Assembly: GCA_938038445.1 (NCBI GenBank)
Contig: CALHRZ010000006.1
Span: 62,001-126,000, forward strand
DNA length: 64,000 bases
Reading direction: 5' to 3'
DNA from: an uncultured bacterium
GTDB taxonomy: Bacteria; Verrucomicrobiota; Kiritimatiellia; CAIKKV01
Position 1 is the first letter of the stretch. Every line of letters begins with the position of its first letter. Both the position numbers and the translations under genes were made by a program. Below, piece after piece: positions 9,533-18,695 of the stretch. The notes under the pieces were generated by a model. The model saw nothing but the letters and a program-made list of their open reading frames with translations, did not search any database and had not been told where the DNA came from.

Positions 9533-11206
9533 ATGCCCACTTCCGACTATCGAATCGTCCTCGGCGGAGAAGCAGGTCAAGGACTGCAAACCCTGGGCGC
9601 TCTTCTGTCACGTGCCCTCGTCCGCGCTGGCTTCCATCTTGTCGTTACCCAATCCTATCTCTCCCGCATCCGGGGCGGCCACAACGAGTTCGCCATCCGA
9701 TTTTCACTCGCTCCCCTGCACAGTGACCGCGAAGCCTGCGATCTGCTCGTTGCCTTCGACACCGAATCCCTGCCAGCCCAAACCCCGTTCCTAACCCCCG
9801 AAAGCCGCATCATCGCCCCCACATCCCTTGCCCTTGTCCACCCGCGTCTTACGCCAATCCCAACGGACCATTTTGGCCCCCGATCACTCGAAAATACGGC
9901 GATGGCCGGCGTTCTTGGGACTTGGCTCGGCCTTCCCATGTCTCTTCTGCTCGAAACCCTACTGGATCTCCTCGGCAAAAAATCTCAGACCCATGAAAAT
10001 GAAACGGTCCTTCGCGCGGCCGTGGAATGGGCCAATGCTACACCTCCCCCTCTTCGCAACCTCCCGACTCTTCCGCCTTCCCCTCCACGCCGGTTAATGA
10101 TCAACGGAAATGAAGCGTTGGCCCTGGGGGCCATTGCCGGCGGCCTTCGTTTCGCCGCCTTTTACCCCATGACGCCTGCGACATCTCTTTCTCTTGCCCT
10201 GATTCGGCATGCGGACGCGGCCGGCCTAATCGTGGAACAAGCCGAGGATGAAATCGCCGCAATCAACATGGCGATCGGCGCTTCCTTTGCAGGCGCACCC
10301 TCCCTTGTCGCCACCTCCGGCGGGGGCTTTGCCCTCATGACTGAAGGGGTAAGCCTTGCGGCCATGACCGAAACACCCATCGTGATCGTCGTCGCCCAAC
10401 GCCCGGCTCCCGCAACAGGTCTTCCCACCCGAACGGAACAAGGCGACCTCGAATTTGTCCTCCACGCAGGACACGGCGAATTTCCGCGCGCAATCCTAAC
10501 GCCCGGCAATCCCCAACAGTGTTTTGCGCTGGCGCAAAAGGCGATGCTCCTGGCGGAACTGTTCCAAGGTCCGGTTTTTCTATTGACCGATCAGTATCTC
10601 GCTGATTCCTACCGTGCCGTCGACCCCTTTCCCACCGCCCCTTTCGAATTCCCTTCCCGCGTTTCTCCGCCTCAAACCCCCTACCAACGATACGCTTTCA
10701 CCCCCAACGGCATCTCCCCTCGCGCCGTCCCACAGCCGGGTATTCGTTTCGTCGTCGCCGATAGCGATGAGCACACCCCAGACGGCCACATCACGGAAGA
10801 CCTGGAAATCCGCCGCCGAATGGTGGAAAAACGCCTCGCCAAAGCACGCGGCCTTGCCACCCAAGCAATTACGCCCGACCGGTATGGTCCATCCACAGCG
10901 GAACAACTCTTCGTCTGCTGGGGGTCCACCCTCGGCCCTGCCGTGGAAGCGGCGGAACGGCTCACGGCACAGGGTCAGCCCACCGCCGTTCTTCATTTTA
11001 GCCAGGTCTGGCCCCTCACGCCCGAAACAATCGTCCCGCTTCTCCGTGACGCCCGCCATGTCCATGTCGTAGAAGGAAATGCAACGGGACAATTCGCCCG
11101 CCTTCTACGACGGGAAACCGGTCTCGATTTTCCCTCCCGCATCAATCGCTATGACGGCCTTCCCTTCACACCTGAAACTCTTCTGCGAGCCCTGCGCCAT
11201 GAATGA
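9533..11206 (+). CDS. korA: 2-oxoacid:ferredoxin oxidoreductase, fused gamma-alpha subunit (KorA-like)
   Basis: MPTSDYRIVLGGEAGQGLQTLGALLSRALVRAGFHLV (gamma domain) then LMINGNEALALGAIAGGLRFAAFYPMTPATSLSLALI (alpha domain). ATG at 9533 with upstream AAGGAG. Confidence 0.88.
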   Translation: MPTSDYRIVLGGEAGQGLQTLGALLSRALVRAGFHLVVTQSYLSRIRGGHNEFAIRFSLAPLHSDREACDLLVAFDTESLPAQTPFLTPESRIIAPTSLALVHPRLTPIPTDHFGPRSLENTAMAGVLGTWLGLPMSLLLETLLDLLGKKSQTHENETVLRAAVEWANATPPPLRNLPTLPPSPPRRLMINGNEALALGAIAGGLRFAAFYPMTPATSLSLALIRHADAAGLIVEQAEDEIAAINMAIGASFAGAPSLVATSGGGFALMTEGVSLAAMTETPIVIVVAQRPAPATGLPTRTEQGDLEFVLHAGHGEFPRAILTPGNPQQCFALAQKAMLLAELFQGPVFLLTDQYLADSYRAVDPFPTAPFEFPSRVSPPQTPYQRYAFTPNGISPRAVPQPGIRFVVADSDEHTPDGHITEDLEIRRRMVEKRLAKARGLATQAITPDRYGPSTAEQLFVCWGSTLGPAVEAAERLTAQGQPTAVLHFSQVWPLTPETIVPLLRDARHVHVVEGNATGQFARLLRRETGLDFPSRINRYDGLPFTPETLLRALRHE

Positions 11207-12062
11207 GTCACCTGCCCCTGCACTGGCCGACTACGGCCAATACGAAACCGCCTGGTGCCCCGGCTGCGGTAACTTCCATATCCTCAAAGCCCTCAAACAA
11301 GCTCTGCTCGAAGCGCAGCTTCCTCCTGACCACGTCCTGCTGGTATCCGGCATCGGCCAGGCAGCCAAAACGCCTCATTATCTGAACGCTCACGTCTTCA
11401 ATGGTCTCCATGGACGCGCCCTGCCTGTAGCAACCGGTATTGCACTCGCAAACCCCGAACTGGAAATCATCGTCGAAAGCGGCGACGGCTGCGTATACGG
11501 AGAAGGAGGAAATCACTTCCTCGCCGCCATCCGACGCAACGTCAACGTCACCCTTCTCGTCCATGATAACCAGGTGTACGGGCTGACCAAAGGACAAGCC
11601 AGTCCCACCTCTCTGCCCGGGACCGTAACCAAAGCCCAACCCCACGGCGTGTTCTCCGCTCCCTTCAACCCCGTCGGAATTGCCGTTGCCATGCGCGCGA
11701 ATTTCGTCGCCCGCGGATTTTCGGGCGAGCCGGAGGGTCTCTCCGCCCTCATCCGGCAAGCCCTTATGCATCCCGGCTTTTCCTTTGTGGAAATCCTTCA
11801 GCCCTGCGTTTCTTTCAACAAAATCAATACCTTCAAATGGTACAAGGACCATTCCTTTCCCCTTCCCCCCGACTACGATCCAACCGATTGGTCGTCGGCA
11901 ATGAAAATGGCCTTCGAATCGGATCGCCTCCCCCTGGGCGTTCTATGGATGGATCACCGCCCGCCTTTCGAATCCCATTTTCCTGCTGTCCACGAAGGAT
12001 TATGGAAGGTCCGCCTCCCCTCTCCCGCACTCCTCGAGACGCTGTTTGATTCCTACCGCTGA
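11199..12062 (+). CDS. korB: 2-oxoacid:ferredoxin oxidoreductase beta subunit (TPP-binding, KorB-like)
   Basis: ETAWCPGCGNFHILKALKQALLE, SGDGCVYGEGGNHFLAAIRRNVNVTLLVHDNQVYGLTKGQASPTS; start at 11199 overlaps the korA stop. Confidence 0.92.
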   Translation: MNESPAPALADYGQYETAWCPGCGNFHILKALKQALLEAQLPPDHVLLVSGIGQAAKTPHYLNAHVFNGLHGRALPVATGIALANPELEIIVESGDGCVYGEGGNHFLAAIRRNVNVTLLVHDNQVYGLTKGQASPTSLPGTVTKAQPHGVFSAPFNPVGIAVAMRANFVARGFSGEPEGLSALIRQALMHPGFSFVEILQPCVSFNKINTFKWYKDHSFPLPPDYDPTDWSSAMKMAFESDRLPLGVLWMDHRPPFESHFPAVHEGLWKVRLPSPALLETLFDSYR

Positions 12063-12149
12063 ATCCTTTCCCTCGATAACCGCCTCGGCCATTTTGTCGT
12101 GACACGGTCTTCTTCTCCCATCATAGTATAAACAGTTTCATCCGGAGAA

Positions 12150-12896
12150 TTGCCCTTGTCGCTTCTTCATGTGCATTTTTTCAGCCGAGCGCTCATAAAA
12201 AATACCGCGCTGGCGGTTCTGATGCCCGATCAGGGCAATCCGCCGTTCCCTACTCTCTACCTCTTGCACGGCTTGAGCGACGATCACACGATTTGGATCC
12301 GCCGCACCAGCCTCGAACGCTATGTTCAGGAACTTCCCCTCACCGTCGTCATGCCCGCCGCCGATCGCTCCTTTTATGTCAATAACCCACACGTCGAGGG
12401 CGCCGCTTACGCCGATTTCATCGCCGAAGATGTCGTCGACTACTGCGAACGGATCTTCCCCCTCCGGAGAGAGCGAAGTGCACGCGCACTTGCGGGGTTC
12501 AGCATGGGCGGCTACGGCGCCATCATGTTGGCATTACGACATTCGGACCGTTTTGGAGCCGCCGCCTCCCACGCCGGCGCTCTCGGCTTCGGCCATCGGC
12601 CGTACCGCCCCGAATTACAAGCCATCGCAGACGCCGCAGGACCGGGATACGACTGTTTCGAACTGGCCGGCCGGGCGGCCGCCAATCCGGATCTTTCCCC
12701 GCCGCGTCTCCGACTCGACTGCGGTTTGGAAGATTTCCTCCTAGCCGACAACCAGGCTTTTCATCGCCATCTCGAGACGATCGGCTACGCCCACGAATAC
12801 CGGGAAAACCCCGGCGGCCACACCTGGGAATATTGCGATCGCCATATTCAAGACACGATTCGCTTTCTTGTGAATTTCTTTTCCGGCCCCCGATAA
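12150..12896 (+). CDS. Esterase (esterase D / tributyrin esterase-like alpha/beta hydrolase)
   Basis: PTLYLLHGLSDDHTIWIRRTSLERYV, LAGFSMGGYGAIMLALRH, HTWEYCDRHI; apparent TTG start. Confidence 0.85.
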   Translation: MPLSLLHVHFFSRALIKNTALAVLMPDQGNPPFPTLYLLHGLSDDHTIWIRRTSLERYVQELPLTVVMPAADRSFYVNNPHVEGAAYADFIAEDVVDYCERIFPLRRERSARALAGFSMGGYGAIMLALRHSDRFGAAASHAGALGFGHRPYRPELQAIADAAGPGYDCFELAGRAAANPDLSPPRLRLDCGLEDFLLADNQAFHRHLETIGYAHEYRENPGGHTWEYCDRHIQDTIRFLVNFFSGPR

Positions 12897-13008
12897 AACA
12901 TCCAAGTCACTCGCACAGCAAGACTTGTACACTCTGCGATAAAACCTCAGGGGAGCAAGGTCGCGCATTGAAGTTGTCTTTTGCCTATGTTCTGATAAAA
13001 GTAGCCTG

Positions 13009-14124
13009 ATGTTCCTGTTTCTTTCTCTTGCCATCCTCCTCTATGCAGTGCCCCACGCGGCCCTCTATGCTTGGATCCGCCGCGCCCTTCCCCCATGGCC
13101 GCCCCTTCGCATGGCCGTTCTACTGGTCATCCTCGCCCTCATGGCCGCCTTTTACATCGGGTTTGCTCTCTTCCGAGCGGATCATCCAACCGCCCGCTTT
13201 GTTCTCCCTTTGGCCTTCCTCTGGATGGCCCTAGTCTTCTGGGCCTTCTGCGCCGGATCCGTCACAGAACTCTGGAACCTATCCGCCCGCATCGTTCCCC
13301 ATCTCGTTTCCCCGCTCGCTCCCCGTCGCCAGATTCTTTTCATGAGTTACGCCTGCCTCGGAGCCCTTCTGTGGAGCTCCGCCGAAGCCCGCACACTTCG
13401 TATCCGGCGCTTCACCCTCCCCCTGCTTCCCCCCACCACCTCCCCCCTCCGTATCGCCCATTTCTCCGACCTGCATCTCGGCGGACTCGCCCCACGGAAT
13501 CATGCCCTCAGGATCGTCCGCGCCTTGGAGTCCCTCGCCCCAGACATGGTTCTCAGCTCCGGAGATTTCATGGATGCCCCCGTAGCCCATATTACAGCCG
13601 AACTCGACCGGTTCGCCGCCCTGCGACCCCCTTACGGAAAATACGGCGTGCTCGGCAATCACGAGTTTTATCAGGGCCTCGATCAAGCACTCCACGCCCA
13701 CCAACGCGCCGGCTTCCGCCTTCTGCGAGGCGAATGGATCGAAGCGGCACCCGGCCTTCTTCTGGCAGGTGTGGACGATCGCGATGGCCATCGTCTGGGC
13801 CACCCGACGGCATCCGATGAAAACCGCGCCCTTCCCGTTGGCCCTTCCGGCAGCTGCATCGTCATCCTTCTCAAGCACCGCCCCTCCACCACCGCTGCCG
13901 CAGCCTCCCGCGCCGATCTCCAGCTCTCCGGACACACCCATGGAGGACAGATTTTCCCGTTCGATTTCTTTGTCCGCCTCCTCAATCCCCGCCTTGCCGG
14001 CTGGCACACCGTCCCCCCTCGTCTTCGCCTCTATGTCTCCCAAGGGGCAGGATTCTGGGGTCCACCTCTTCGCCTTTTTGCTCCCCCTGAAATCACCCTA
14101 ATCGAACTTACCCACTCCCCATGA
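13009..14124 (+). CDS. Membrane-anchored metallophosphoesterase
   Basis: N-terminal TM helices; IAHFSDLHLGGL, SSGDFMD, GNHEFYQG, SGHTHGGQIFPF. Confidence 0.9.
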   Translation: MFLFLSLAILLYAVPHAALYAWIRRALPPWPPLRMAVLLVILALMAAFYIGFALFRADHPTARFVLPLAFLWMALVFWAFCAGSVTELWNLSARIVPHLVSPLAPRRQILFMSYACLGALLWSSAEARTLRIRRFTLPLLPPTTSPLRIAHFSDLHLGGLAPRNHALRIVRALESLAPDMVLSSGDFMDAPVAHITAELDRFAALRPPYGKYGVLGNHEFYQGLDQALHAHQRAGFRLLRGEWIEAAPGLLLAGVDDRDGHRLGHPTASDENRALPVGPSGSCIVILLKHRPSTTAAAASRADLQLSGHTHGGQIFPFDFFVRLLNPRLAGWHTVPPRLRLYVSQGAGFWGPPLRLFAPPEITLIELTHSP

Positions 14125-14552
14125 ACCGAAGATTTCCCCTCCATCCTACTCGCTCCGTTTTTCCGCTCGACGGCCTGTGGAATTTCCTCCCTGAAGAACG
14201 CCCTCGCCGCCGCACGCCCGCCCCAAACTCCTACCCCGAACCGTTACCGGTCCCCGGCGTATGGGAAATGGCAACTCCTCATTCCCGTAAATGGACGGAA
14301 CCCTATCAGGCCGAACTGCTCCGCCGCCCCCTTCGCCTCCTCTGGACCACGACGGAACTCAGCGGCGTCGCCCTCTGGCATTTCTGCGGTGTCCGGACCA
14401 GCGATCGCCTTCTGAGCCGCATCCGGGAATACAACAACAAAGGGCTCCTGACCGAATACCGCCTCCCCAAAGAATCCTTCACAATCGTCCAGGAGTTTTT
14501 CCAATCAAGCCCGTCGTTTGCGCATCCCGATGCTCAGGAGAATGCTCCATGA
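14121..14552 (+). pseudogene. Internally deleted GH2 (beta-glucuronidase-like) remnant with intact reading frame
   Basis: N-terminus FPLDGLWNFLPE...PEPLPVPGVWEM joins directly to a GH2 C-terminal block KWTEPYQAELLRR..ELSGVALWHFCGVRTSDRLLSRIREYNNKGLLTEYRLPKESFTIVQEFF; catalytic centre missing. ATGA overlaps on both sides. Confidence 0.65.
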
Positions 14553-15583
14553 TTCGCCTCGCCTTTGCCGGATTCCGTCACGGCCATATCTTCTCGCTCC
14601 TTAACCATGCCCGCAAAACCCCCCGCATCGCTATCGTGGCCGCCTGCGAGGAAGACACCGCTACCCGCGAGCAGACGATCCAAAAAGGCAGCGCGCCCAT
14701 CTCCCACTCCTCCTTCGCCCAAATGCTCGAGGAAACGGAATGTGACGCCGTTGCAATTGGGGATTATTACGCCAAGCGTGGCGCACTGGCCATCGAAGCC
14801 CTCCGACGTGGTCTCCATGTTATTTCCGACAAACCTCTCTGCACCCGTCTGGAAGAGTTCGAAACCATTCAAACCCTTTGCCGAGACCGGGGATTGAGCC
14901 TCGGCCTTCAACTCGACCTGCGGGATAACGGTCTGATGCGGCGCGCCCGCCAAATCGTGCGAAAAGGGATCCTCGGCGACGTTCATGCGGTCGTCGTAAC
15001 CGCCGAACATCCTCTCCTGAAAGGCTCGAGGCCGTCCTGGTACTTCGAACCCGGCTGCCACGGCGGTACCCTGAACGACATTGCAATCCATGCCGTGGAC
15101 CTCATCCCCTGGATCACCGGTCTCCCTTTTGATCGCATCGAATCCGCCCGCACCTGGAACATCCAAACCGCCGATACCCCATGGATGAAGGATGGGGCTC
15201 AATTCATGGCGGTCTTGAAGAACGGGGGCGGCGTTCTGGGCGAGGTCTCTTACCTTATGCCGGATTCCCAGGGCTATACCCTTCCACCCTATTGGCGGCT
15301 CACCTTGTTCGGAACACAGGGAGTCTTGGAAGTCGTGCCCACCCGTTCCACATTGTGGTTGGCACGCAAAGGGGAGCAACAAATGACCGAACAGCCCCCC
15401 GATGAACCCTCGCCCGGCGGCTATCTGAACGATTTTCTCGACGAGATTGAAGGCCGGCCCAATCCCGATGGGCTCACCACGGAAACCGTCCTTCGGACCA
15501 CCCGCATCGCACTGCTTCTTCAAAAAGCGGCGGACGAATCATTGACCCGACTTCCGCTCGAACAAGAACTGTCAGATCCGTGA
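14549..15583 (+). CDS. Gfo/Idh/MocA family oxidoreductase
   Basis: MIRLAFAGFRHGHIFSLLNHA, HVISDKPLCTRLEEF, GCHGGTLNDIAIHAVDLIPWITG; ATG at 14549. Confidence 0.88.
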   Translation: MIRLAFAGFRHGHIFSLLNHARKTPRIAIVAACEEDTATREQTIQKGSAPISHSSFAQMLEETECDAVAIGDYYAKRGALAIEALRRGLHVISDKPLCTRLEEFETIQTLCRDRGLSLGLQLDLRDNGLMRRARQIVRKGILGDVHAVVVTAEHPLLKGSRPSWYFEPGCHGGTLNDIAIHAVDLIPWITGLPFDRIESARTWNIQTADTPWMKDGAQFMAVLKNGGGVLGEVSYLMPDSQGYTLPPYWRLTLFGTQGVLEVVPTRSTLWLARKGEQQMTEQPPDEPSPGGYLNDFLDEIEGRPNPDGLTTETVLRTTRIALLLQKAADESLTRLPLEQELSDP

Positions 15584-16522
15584 CAGATCCGCCTCTTCCC
15601 GATGGGGAATCCCCATCAGTTCCAAAATCCGATTAAAATCGGCCGCGCTGCAATATTCGATTTCGATCCGCCCACGTTCTGTTCCATCCCCGGCATCTCC
15701 CCCTCCCAAAGGAACTATCCGAACGAGAGTCCCAAAATGACGCTGAAGCGTCTCCGCCAGATGGGTCATCTGGGGATGAAGGGCCCGGATTTTCCGCGAT
15801 TCCTTCCGCATAGAAGGCTGGCCGCCACGGGCGACTTTCTGTTCCAATTCCCGGACGGACCATCCCCGACGAACGGCATCCCGCGCCAGTTCCTCCCGCC
15901 TTTCCGGGTCTGGAACACTCAACAAAACCTTGGCATGCCCCGCGCTCAGTTGATTCTCAGCGATCAGTTGCCGGATGGAGGGAGAAAGTTGCAATAAGCG
16001 GATCGCATTGGCGACAGAAGCGCGAGCTCGGCCGGTCCGGGCCGCAATCGCCTCCTGGGTCAACCCGAACTTGTCGGCCAGTGCTTGATAAGCCTCGGCC
16101 TCTTCGATGGGGTTCAAGTCTTGCCGCTGAACGTTCTCGACCAGGGCAACTTCCAGGGCATCCTGATCGGCGGCATCGAGCAACAAGGCCGGGACCTCTT
16201 TCAGCCCCGCGTCCCGCGCCGCGCGCCAACGCCGTTCGCCGGCTATCAGCTCATACCGCTCGCCTGAACGCCGCACCAAAAGCGGCTGAAGCACTCCCCG
16301 CTCACGGATGGACGATGTCAGTTCCGCCATCGCCTCAGGGGCGAATTGACGACGGGGTTGCCAAGCGCTGGGTTGAATCTGATCCACCGGAATTTGGAGA
16401 ATAGACCGCCCCCCCATCGCGGTCGCCACAGCGACCTCCCGGCCGGCCAGGGATGGCGAAGACGCCGGGTGTTGCATCAGGACTTTCAATCCCCTCCCCA
16501 ACCCTCTCTTCGGCGTGCTCAT
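15572..16522 (-). CDS. parB: Chromosome partitioning protein ParB
   Basis: KRGLGRGLKVLM, ILQIPVDQIQPSAWQPRRQF, LIAGERRWRAARDAGL, VENVQRQDLNPIEEAEAYQAL. Confidence 0.96.
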   Translation of the reverse strand: MSTPKRGLGRGLKVLMQHPASSPSLAGREVAVATAMGGRSILQIPVDQIQPSAWQPRRQFAPEAMAELTSSIRERGVLQPLLVRRSGERYELIAGERRWRAARDAGLKEVPALLLDAADQDALEVALVENVQRQDLNPIEEAEAYQALADKFGLTQEAIAARTGRARASVANAIRLLQLSPSIRQLIAENQLSAGHAKVLLSVPDPERREELARDAVRRGWSVRELEQKVARGGQPSMRKESRKIRALHPQMTHLAETLQRHFGTLVRIVPLGGGDAGDGTERGRIEIEYCSAADFNRILELMGIPHREEADLSRI

Positions 16523-16558
16523 TCAGCTCCTCCCGGGTGATTCCGCCTCGGCCGTCCT

Positions 16559-17617
16559 CTAGGGATACATGCCCGGCATCTTCAACCCTGTTTCCTCGGG
16601 CAGCCCGAGAAGCAGATTCATGTTCTGTAGCGCATTCCCCGCCTGCCCCTTCATCAGGTTATCAATGTGACTGATCACGCGCAAACGCCGCGTCCGTTCG
16701 TCCACATCCACGATTAAGTCACAAAAATTGCTTCCCCGTACATGCTGAGTCCCAATGCCGGAATCCCGGTTGTTCAACCGAACAAAGCGATTGTTCTGGT
16801 GGAACTCCCGGTAGGCTTCCCAGACCTGGGCGAAATTCAGCCCTTCCTTTAACGTGCCGTACAGGCAGGACAGAATACCCCGACAGGCCGGAATCACCTG
16901 CGCGGTGAACGTGACACAAACCGGGCGACCGGCCAGCCTTCCCAACTCTCGCTCCACCTCCATAACATGTTGATGACCGCTCAGGCGATAGGCGTTAATG
17001 AAATCATACCGAGCGGGGTAGTGGTGAAGGGGGGAAGCCTTTTTCCCCGCCCCCGAGACGCCGGTTTTGCAGTCGCAGATCAGGCTGTCGAGTTGCACCA
17101 GTTCGAAGGCCACTGCGGGCGAAAGTCCCAATAGACAACTGATGGCGAAACAACCCGGATTCCCAACCAGCCGGCGATCCAATCCGTATTCGGCTCTCCG
17201 GAGTTCCGGCAAGCCGTAAATGGTCTTTTCCAAAAGTTCGGGCGCCGCATGATGCGGGTCGCGCCCCAGCCGACGGGCATATTCCTCATAGTCGGACAGA
17301 ACGTTGAAGCGAAAATCGCCGCTAAAGTCCACCACCCGAGCCCCCCGCGCCAGTTCCCCCGGTGCCTGCTTCATTCCCACGCCATCCGGTGTGGAGAAAA
17401 AGACGACGTCCGTGGGTTCCTGAGCCCGCGGATCCTCCGGCGCAAGCAGCGGAAGATCGCAAAAACCTCGCAGGTGAGGATAGATCGCGCTCATCGGTTT
17501 CCCCACGTCCTGCGTGTCCACCAGGGTCGTCAGCTTAACTTCGGGATGCCGAAGCAATAGTTCCGTAATGCCCACGCCTCCATACCCCCCCGCTCCAACA
17601 ACCTTTGCCGTGCGCAT
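16559..17617 (-). CDS. argC: N-acetyl-gamma-glutamyl-phosphate reductase
   Basis: VVGAGGYGGVGITELLLRHPEVKL, NPGCFAISCLLGLSPA, GVSGAGKKAS, HQHVMEVE. Confidence 0.95.
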   Translation of the reverse strand: MRTAKVVGAGGYGGVGITELLLRHPEVKLTTLVDTQDVGKPMSAIYPHLRGFCDLPLLAPEDPRAQEPTDVVFFSTPDGVGMKQAPGELARGARVVDFSGDFRFNVLSDYEEYARRLGRDPHHAAPELLEKTIYGLPELRRAEYGLDRRLVGNPGCFAISCLLGLSPAVAFELVQLDSLICDCKTGVSGAGKKASPLHHYPARYDFINAYRLSGHQHVMEVERELGRLAGRPVCVTFTAQVIPACRGILSCLYGTLKEGLNFAQVWEAYREFHQNNRFVRLNNRDSGIGTQHVRGSNFCDLIVDVDERTRRLRVISHIDNLMKGQAGNALQNMNLLLGLPEETGLKMPGMYP

Positions 17618-17647
17618 CGCACTTTGTCCTTTCCGCCTTTTTGCCGA

Positions 17648-18619
17648 TTACCGGCTCCCAGAATCCGTTTGGGCCACCGCCGGCCGAGCCGCGGCAGCCA
17701 GATAGGACAATACCCCGCGCGCTACCCCTTCCGCAAGCATCTCCCGATGCTCCCGCTCGATCAGAGCCGCCTCCTCCACAGGGTTCGTCAGAAAACCCAG
17801 TTCCACCAGAACCGTCGGAGCCGGCACATGCTTCAGAAGCAAAAACCGCGCCCGTTTGACACCCCGATCCTCTACCTTCGCATGGCGAATCATCCCCCGC
17901 TGAATTTCATGGGCCAACAACATGCTCAAACCCCCATACCGGTGACCCGGATAAACCGTCGAATCTTGCTTGCCCCCCGCCGTCGATACATACCCGGGAG
18001 CGGTCAACACAAAGGTCTCCACGCCCCGAACCGACGGGTTGGAGGGCGCCGAATTGACATGCAGGCTCACGAACACATCCGGCCGGACCCGTTGGGCGAT
18101 TCCGACGCGGGACTCTAGACTCAAGGTCACATCCCGGTCACGAGTCAAATGGACCATCACCCCCTGCGCTTGAAGAAGGCGCGCGACCCGCCGCGCCACA
18201 TCCAACGTCACCCGTTTCTCCTCCACCCGGCGCGCACTGACCGCCCCTTTGTCCACCCCCCCATGCCCAGGATCCAACAGCACCACAGGCGGCCCCCTTC
18301 GGGGCGGCGGAAATCGGGCCGTCCATCGGAAGCCCAGTCCCTCCGCCCAGTCCACCGGAGCAATCGTCCATCCCCTCCCATCCCACGTCACGACGTCATT
18401 CAGATAAACCTTGGCCCCATTGACACTGGCCAGCCGGCTGTTGTTCTCCACCACCAGCCGGTTCCAACGATTGGTGAAAACCCCGCGTGCCGGCGAACCA
18501 GCCAACGTCGCACCGCGAAGCCCCGCCGCCATCAAATACGGCTCGAGCGCCACACGACTCTGTCCCAAAAGATTCGGCGCCGCACCCAGTGCCAGAATCA
18601 GAAAAAAACAATATCCCAT
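17648..18619 (-). CDS. N-acetylmuramoyl-L-alanine amidase (Amidase_3), secreted
   Basis: Signal-like MGYCFFLILALGAAPNLLGQ; VLLDPGHGGVDKGAVS, DVFVSLHVNSA, APTVLVELGFLTNPVEEAAL. ORF extends to 18658; start at 18619 preferred for the signal peptide. Confidence 0.92.
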   Translation of the reverse strand: MGYCFFLILALGAAPNLLGQSRVALEPYLMAAGLRGATLAGSPARGVFTNRWNRLVVENNSRLASVNGAKVYLNDVVTWDGRGWTIAPVDWAEGLGFRWTARFPPPRRGPPVVLLDPGHGGVDKGAVSARRVEEKRVTLDVARRVARLLQAQGVMVHLTRDRDVTLSLESRVGIAQRVRPDVFVSLHVNSAPSNPSVRGVETFVLTAPGYVSTAGGKQDSTVYPGHRYGGLSMLLAHEIQRGMIRHAKVEDRGVKRARFLLLKHVPAPTVLVELGFLTNPVEEAALIEREHREMLAEGVARGVLSYLAAAARPAVAQTDSGSR

Positions 18620-18695
18620 CGTTGGCCTAAACCGGGCTGGAGGAAAGGGCAACGTCACTTTTTGCCTTTATCTCGCTTCGGAAAAGAAGTATCTT

